DNA of 18,493 bases from CAYQTE01 sp964420285. Its GTDB lineage: Bacteria; Planctomycetota; Phycisphaerae; Tepidisphaerales; Tepidisphaeraceae. Both the position numbers and the translations under genes were made by a program. The stretch covers positions 1 through 18,493 of the forward strand of contig CAYQTE010000083.1 in NCBI GenBank assembly GCA_964420285.1, written 5' to 3'. Of this stretch, positions 14,982-18,493 are shown piece by piece (the first letter of the stretch is position 1; each line of letters begins with the position of its first letter). The notes below the pieces were generated by a model. That model did no database searches and was not told the DNA's origin. It saw only the letters and a program-made list of their open reading frames with translations.

Positions 14982-16775
14982 ATGCGTAATCGGATGGCCA
15001 GCGCCGGGTGCGCTCTCCTGTTGTCGATGGCGATCGCGGTCGCGATGGCGTCGTCATTGTCGCTGGCGGCGGGGCCGGCGACGGCGCCGGCTGCCAATGA
15101 GCGGATCAAGCAGTTGATCCAGTTGCTCGGTTCGCCCGATCCCACCGAGCGAGATCAGGCCCAGGCATCGCTCATACAAATCGGCGAGCCGGCGCGTCCG
15201 GACCTCAAGGCGGCGCAGGCCGGCGACGATCCGGCCATCGCGCAAGGGGCGGCGGCGGTCATTTTGCAGCTTCCGTGGTATACCGCCGACGATCCGCCGG
15301 CCGTCAAACAGCTTATGGCCGATTACGGCTCGCAGAGCGTCGATAAGCGTTGCGCTGTGGTCGATCAACTGGGCAACATGCCGGATGGGGGATTCAGAGT
15401 GCTTTTCCGGATCATCGCCAACGAGCCGAGCGATGAGGTTCGCTGGGCGATCGTGGCGGAGATTGAAGCCAGGGAAGAGCCCGCACAAAAGGTGGCGGCG
15501 CGGAGCGTGCCGGCATCGGCCGACAGCCCGCCGTTGTTGGCACTGGCGGGATGGGCGTGGTTTGATTTCGATCCGAACAAGGGGCTGGACTATTACCAGC
15601 GGTCGTTCGATCAGTTGAAGCGGTCGCCGCAAGCCGCCGCCGATGACCCCGATAGCCCGATGCTGGGGCCGTTGGGACCGCTGTATGTGGCGGACGTCGC
15701 CCTGCACCACTACGATCAGGCCGCCGACGTGTTGCGGGTGCAGCTTCACCAGTTCAAAGTCGTCCCGCCGAGGAACTCTCACTATGAGGATCTGCTGTTT
15801 CGCTTGTTCGCACTGCACGCGGATTACGGCCCGCTGACGGGATACGCCGACGACTGCGCGCTGGCCGGTGACAAGCTCAACGAGCCGCTGTTTTTGTATT
15901 GCCGCTCGCGAATTGCCCAGAGGATGATGCAGCCCGATGAGGCCGCGGCATTACGAACAAAGGCCCTGGCGGCGGCGGCGGGCGATCTGGATGTCGCGGA
16001 GGATACGGCCGTCATGTTGACCGACTACGGCTGGGACGATCTGGCGACGCGGCAGTGGATGGCGATCGAGAACACCCTGGCCGGAGGCAACGGGCCCAAC
16101 GGCGACGATCTGAGCGATGCCCATTTTGCCCTGGCGGCGATTCTTGCCCGCGACGGCGACGACAAACAGGCCGCCGACGAGGGACAGACGGGCCTGGATC
16201 TGCTTTCGCCGCAGGCTCGGCAGGCGCTGGAGACGCCCAACGCGGCCGGCAGCCTGACTATGACGCCGGAGCCCATGGATAACATATTGATTGACCAGCG
16301 CTGGTGGGCGCTGAAGGCGGCGCGGGGCGAGAATAATGCAAAAAAAGTCGCCGAGAACCTGGACGCGCTGGTCAAGGCGAATCCAAATTCGACGGACATC
16401 GTGCAGGACGCGGTGCAGCAACTGACGGCGGCAGGACGCCCGGCCGAGGCACAGGCGATGTTCAATCGCCTGTACGTGAAGATGCGGTCGGCCGTCGATG
16501 CCGATCCGGGGTGCGCGATGTACATGAACAACCTGGCGTGGTTTTGTGCGCAAAGCGGTCAGCGGCTCGAGGAGGCGGACACGCTGGCGCGGCGGGCCGT
16601 CGCCGCCATGCCCAACGAGGCCAGTTACATCGACACGCTGGCGTATTGCGAATACAAGTTACACCGGCCGGCCGAGGCGGTGCGGCTGGAGACCATCGCC
16701 CTGTCGATCGACCGGAACAGTTTTGTGATGATCGAGGCGCTGGACCGGTATCGGGCGGCGGAAGCGGGAGGATGA
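14982..16775 (+). CDS. Exported HEAT/TPR-like protein, paralogue 4 (597 aa)
   Basis: Fourth copy, the longest. Signal peptide MRNRMASAGCALLLSMAIAV, likely cut at SLA|AGP, then GPATAPAANERIKQL. HEAT-like segment LIQLLGSPDPTERDQAQASL to VILQLPWYTADDPPAV. The middle keeps YDQAADVLRVQLHQF, LFRLFALHADYGPLTGYADDCALAG and LYCRSRIAQRMMQPDEAAALR. The C-terminal block NNLAWFCAQSGQRLEEADTL has C522 but serine at 525, so the CxxC of the other three copies is lost; C556 is kept. The frame is open upstream to 14778 inside paralogue 3. I chose ATG 14982 because it begins a good signal peptide and follows a TATAAT. Function unknown. Confidence 0.85.
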   Translation: MRNRMASAGCALLLSMAIAVAMASSLSLAAGPATAPAANERIKQLIQLLGSPDPTERDQAQASLIQIGEPARPDLKAAQAGDDPAIAQGAAAVILQLPWYTADDPPAVKQLMADYGSQSVDKRCAVVDQLGNMPDGGFRVLFRIIANEPSDEVRWAIVAEIEAREEPAQKVAARSVPASADSPPLLALAGWAWFDFDPNKGLDYYQRSFDQLKRSPQAAADDPDSPMLGPLGPLYVADVALHHYDQAADVLRVQLHQFKVVPPRNSHYEDLLFRLFALHADYGPLTGYADDCALAGDKLNEPLFLYCRSRIAQRMMQPDEAAALRTKALAAAAGDLDVAEDTAVMLTDYGWDDLATRQWMAIENTLAGGNGPNGDDLSDAHFALAAILARDGDDKQAADEGQTGLDLLSPQARQALETPNAAGSLTMTPEPMDNILIDQRWWALKAARGENNAKKVAENLDALVKANPNSTDIVQDAVQQLTAAGRPAEAQAMFNRLYVKMRSAVDADPGCAMYMNNLAWFCAQSGQRLEEADTLARRAVAAMPNEASYIDTLAYCEYKLHRPAEAVRLETIALSIDRNSFVMIEALDRYRAAEAGG

Positions 16776-16777
16776 CA

Positions 16778-16868
16778 GGATGACAAGGTGACTTGGTGAC
16801 ACGGTGACAGGGGGAAGCCCAGGGCCGCCGCTTTCTGTTCACCTTGTCACCCCGTCACCTTGTCATCC
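16778..16868. repeat. Long inverted repeat built of GGTGACA-like units
   Basis: Arms of 34 nt at 16778-16811 and 16835-16868 pair over most of their length, including a perfect 15-bp outer part (16778-16792 with 16854-16868). The arms consist of short degenerate repeats of GGTGACA and its complement. The 23-nt loop is GC-rich. It begins 3 bp after the stop of paralogue 4 and could form a strong RNA hairpin at the mRNA end. There is no U-run, so a classical intrinsic terminator is doubtful. Confidence 0.75.
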
Positions 16869-16901
16869 GCTCACCGCAGTAAGACGTGACTATTTAGGCG
16901 T

Positions 16902-17744
16902 ATGTTCCGGACCACACCTATGTTCCGACTCACCCGCCAGGTCAGATTCGCGATCGGCGGCGGCGACACGGCCGACACGGGCCAGAACGGCTGGAGCGGC
17001 ATGCCGGAGTTGACCGGGTTCGCCCGGTTTTTTGCCCTTGACGTGACCGTCGCCGGCGGGCTTGATCCGGCCACGCAATACCTGGTCAATATCAAGTCCA
17101 TCGACGCCGCCGTCCGCCAGCGCGTCGTGCCGATTATGGCCGGGGCCGTAAAGGGCGTCGGTCCATCGCAGCCGGCGGGGCTTTTGTCCGCCATCCACGC
17201 CGCCCTGGCCGGTGAACTGGCGCCGGCGCGACTGGATGTGCTGCGTCTGTGGTCCAGTCCATATCAATCGGTGGTTCTTCGCACGGGAGAGATTCCGATG
17301 GTTCGATTCACGCAACAGTTCGAGTTTGCCGCGTCGCACCGGCTGCACAATCCCAGCCTTACCGACGAGCAAAACCGCCTGGCCTTCGGCAAATGCAACA
17401 ACCCGCTGGGCCACGGCCACAATTACGTCGTCGAGGTCGCGATGATCGGCACGCCCGACGACGCCGGCCGCATGATCGATCAGCCGGCGATGCAATCGGC
17501 CGTCGCGCGGGTCATCGACCGATTCGACCATCGCCATCTCAATCAAGAGCTCCCGGAATTCAAGGACCGGATTCCAACCGTGGAGAACATCGCCAAGGTG
17601 ATCTACGGATTGCTGAAGGAGCCGCTGAATGGTTCGACACCTTCGGCAAGCTCAGGGCAGGCAAGTTCACCGCGGGCGAAGCTGGCATCCGTCACCGTGT
17701 GGGAAACGCCAAAGACCAGTTGCGAATACTTCGAGCCGTCTTGA
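16902..17744 (+). CDS. 6-pyruvoyl-tetrahydropterin synthase/QueD family protein, two-domain (280 aa)
   Basis: The C-terminal half (about 134-280) is a PTPS/QueD domain. Zinc ligands are H146 (FAASHRLH), H171 and H173 (LGHGHNYVVEV); the catalytic cysteine is C165 (FGKCNNP); the proton relay includes H210 (DHRHLN); and the pterin-binding glutamate is E268 (VWETP). Such enzymes act on dihydroneopterin triphosphate in queuosine or biopterin-like pathways. The N-terminal half (about 8-125: FARFFALDVTVAG, QYLVNIKSIDAAV) looks like a second, degenerate copy of the fold without the zinc histidines. Residues 244-256 (GSTPSASSGQASS) interrupt the conserved C-terminus and match a dispersed DNA repeat. 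ATG 16902 and ATG 16920 are both possible, and neither has a clear ribosome binding site. No other queuosine gene is present to fix the pathway. Confidence 0.8.
   Translation: MFRTTPMFRLTRQVRFAIGGGDTADTGQNGWSGMPELTGFARFFALDVTVAGGLDPATQYLVNIKSIDAAVRQRVVPIMAGAVKGVGPSQPAGLLSAIHAALAGELAPARLDVLRLWSSPYQSVVLRTGEIPMVRFTQQFEFAASHRLHNPSLTDEQNRLAFGKCNNPLGHGHNYVVEVAMIGTPDDAGRMIDQPAMQSAVARVIDRFDHRHLNQELPEFKDRIPTVENIAKVIYGLLKEPLNGSTPSASSGQASSPRAKLASVTVWETPKTSCEYFEPS
17631..17669. repeat. Dispersed-repeat insertion inside the PTPS-like gene
   Basis: The DNA has the look of the widespread CTTCGGCAAGCTCAGGGCAG-type repeat, starting GGTTCGACAC. It is about 39 bp, a multiple of three, and so adds an in-frame low-complexity peptide between LLKEPLN and PRAKLASVTVWETP, where family members normally have only a short loop. 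Confidence 0.55.
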
Positions 17745-17773
17745 CAAGTTGCGCCCGCGTCGGCGGTTTGCCG

Positions 17774-17809
17774 TCCCTTTTCTTTGCCTCTTTGCGTGAG
17801 ACATCTTTT
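17774..17809. repeat. Possible dispersed-repeat remnant (TTTGCGTGAGAC type)
   Basis: Pyrimidine-rich stretch with CTTTGCGTGAGACATCTTTT between the two convergent genes, similar to 5976-6015. It matches, from memory, a repeat common in intergenic DNA of several bacteria. Short and uncertain. Confidence 0.35.
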
Positions 17810-17841
17810 GGCAAATCACTTGCGCCAGCGACCGCCCAGCA

Positions 17842-18345
17842 TCAGATATGCGGGATCAGATGGTAATATCCCAGCGCGCCCAGGATGATCAGCACGATCA
17901 GGATCCCCACCATCAGATAAATATTCTTGATTTCCTCGCGGCGGAATTCCTTAGACGGGGCGCCGGCCAGACGGGCTTTACGCAATGTCTCCTGGCGGAG
18001 GGACTCGCGGCACAGGACGCACACGCGCTTGCCCTCGACGTCCACCAGGGCCGAATCCTTCACCAGCCGGCCGCATTCGGGACACCGCGTGCCGGTCGGT
18101 TTTTGGCGCAGCTTGTCCTTCTCGTGGCATTCGTAGCACCAATAGCCCAGGCTGTCCTTGGCGCGTTTTTCATGCGTGACGTCCTTGCCGCAACTGACAC
18201 AGATCTTGCGCGACGGCTCGTCCGGCTTGGCCGGCTTGGCGGTGGTGACGGTCTTGTAGCAGGTGCAGGGCGGGCCTTTTTCGCTGGCCGTCGTCGCTCC
18301 AACCACCCCGCCGCAATCAGGACAAATCACCAGATTCTCGGACAT
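17842..18345 (-). CDS. Membrane-anchored triple zinc-ribbon protein (167 aa)
   Basis: Function unknown. It has three cysteine clusters that look like zinc ribbons: C8, C11, C27, C29 (ICPDCGG...CTC); C49, C52, C70, C73 (ICVSCGK...CYEC); and C88, C91, C109, C112 (RCPECGR...CVLC). A charged linker (about 116-140) is followed by one membrane helix at about 142-160 (IYLMVGILIVLIILGALGYY) and a very short tail. It is therefore probably a tail-anchored protein with its ribbons in the cytoplasm. The frame opens to 18414, but ATG 18345 follows GGAG by seven bases and starts directly before the first ribbon. It is convergent with the PTPS-like gene, with a 97-bp gap. Confidence 0.8.
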   Translation of the reverse strand: MSENLVICPDCGGVVGATTASEKGPPCTCYKTVTTAKPAKPDEPSRKICVSCGKDVTHEKRAKDSLGYWCYECHEKDKLRQKPTGTRCPECGRLVKDSALVDVEGKRVCVLCRESLRQETLRKARLAGAPSKEFRREEIKNIYLMVGILIVLIILGALGYYHLIPHI

Positions 18346-18384
18346 GCGATCTCTCCGCGGACATGACCGCCCTTCATCGCCGTT

Positions 18385-18414
18385 ATTGTACGGGCAATCC
18401 GGGGCTTGATTCAA
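18385..18414 (-). promoter_or_regulatory. Promoter of the zinc-ribbon gene
   Basis: On the minus strand there is TTGAAT (18409-18414), an 18-nt spacer and TACAAT (18385-18390). The start point would fall near 18377, giving a leader of about 32 nt that holds the GGAG ribosome binding site. This is the only site in the window with both hexamers at near-normal spacing. Confidence 0.45.
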
Positions 18415-18420
18415 ATTCCC

Positions 18421-18444
18421 ACCCGCCGGTCGTCAGCGGCGGGT
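18421..18444. repeat. Short GC-rich inverted repeat
   Basis: Arms ACCCGCCG (18421-18428) and CGGCGGGT (18437-18444) pair perfectly around an 8-nt loop. It has no T-run. On the minus strand one frame stays open from the window edge to a TAA at 18385-18383 (ending in LPVQ), so this may lie within the tail of another gene rather than between genes. Confidence 0.45.
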
Positions 18445-18493
18445 CTGCCAATTCTTCAGGCGGCGGCTTTAAGTCTGGATTGCCAATAGGTTG

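Noticed and set aside
14991..15017. Lipobox in the signal peptide of paralogue 4 (cysteine at residue 10)
   Set aside because: The cysteine precedes the hydrophobic core, so it cannot be a lipoprotein cleavage site; the SLA|AGP site fits better.
16778..16868. Classical intrinsic terminator
   Set aside because: The stem is strong, but no T-run follows on either strand.
18383..18493. 3' end of another minus-strand gene entering from the right edge
   Set aside because: One frame is open to a TAA at 18385-18383, but the 36 residues are proline-rich and unrecognised, and a second frame also gives a plausible short tail. Not enough to call.

Overview
This is a GC-rich bacterial chromosome segment. 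I see no rRNA, tRNA, CRISPR array or insertion sequence. The lineage is an inference: exported proteins with an Ala-Gly-Pro-Ala-Thr-Ala-Pro-type stretch right after the signal peptide, repeated HEAT/TPR architecture, and a two-domain PTPS-like protein together look like a planctomycete, probably Phycisphaerae-like. No marker gene here settles it.

Layout. Positions 1-314 hold the possible tail of an upstream gene and a pair of dispersed palindromic repeats. Next come leuB (315-1421, leucine biosynthesis) and trxB (1444-2436, thioredoxin reductase) on the plus strand. Convergent to them is a tight minus-strand operon (5016-2508): a small manganese-type cupin that closely resembles bacterial hydroxynitrile lyases, a YahK-type zinc alcohol dehydrogenase, and an aldo/keto reductase. 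It looks like a small carbonyl-chemistry unit. From 5185 to 6103 is a type VII MNT/HEPN toxin-antitoxin pair, bracketed by two near-identical 76-bp palindromic repeats in direct orientation. An unrecognised 235-residue protein follows on the minus strand, then gyrB (9483-6925, minus).

Divergent from gyrB is the most distinctive part of the window: four consecutive, clearly homologous genes (9609-16775), each about 580-600 codons. Each encodes an exported protein with an N-terminal HEAT-like segment, a long helical middle and a TPR-like C-terminus with a CxxC pair. The first three look like an operon; the fourth has its own promoter-like TATAAT. I do not recognise a described system here.

After a long hairpin-forming repeat come a two-domain PTPS/QueD-family gene, whose C-terminus appears to carry an in-frame dispersed-repeat insertion, and a minus-strand membrane-anchored zinc-ribbon protein.

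Across the window, trxB, the antitoxin gene and gyrB each have a TATAAT-like hexamer exactly 7 nt upstream of the chosen ATG and no Shine-Dalgarno sequence. This suggests leaderless transcripts. Other genes (leuB, cupin, adh, akr, the 235-residue protein, zinc-ribbon) have clear Shine-Dalgarno sequences.
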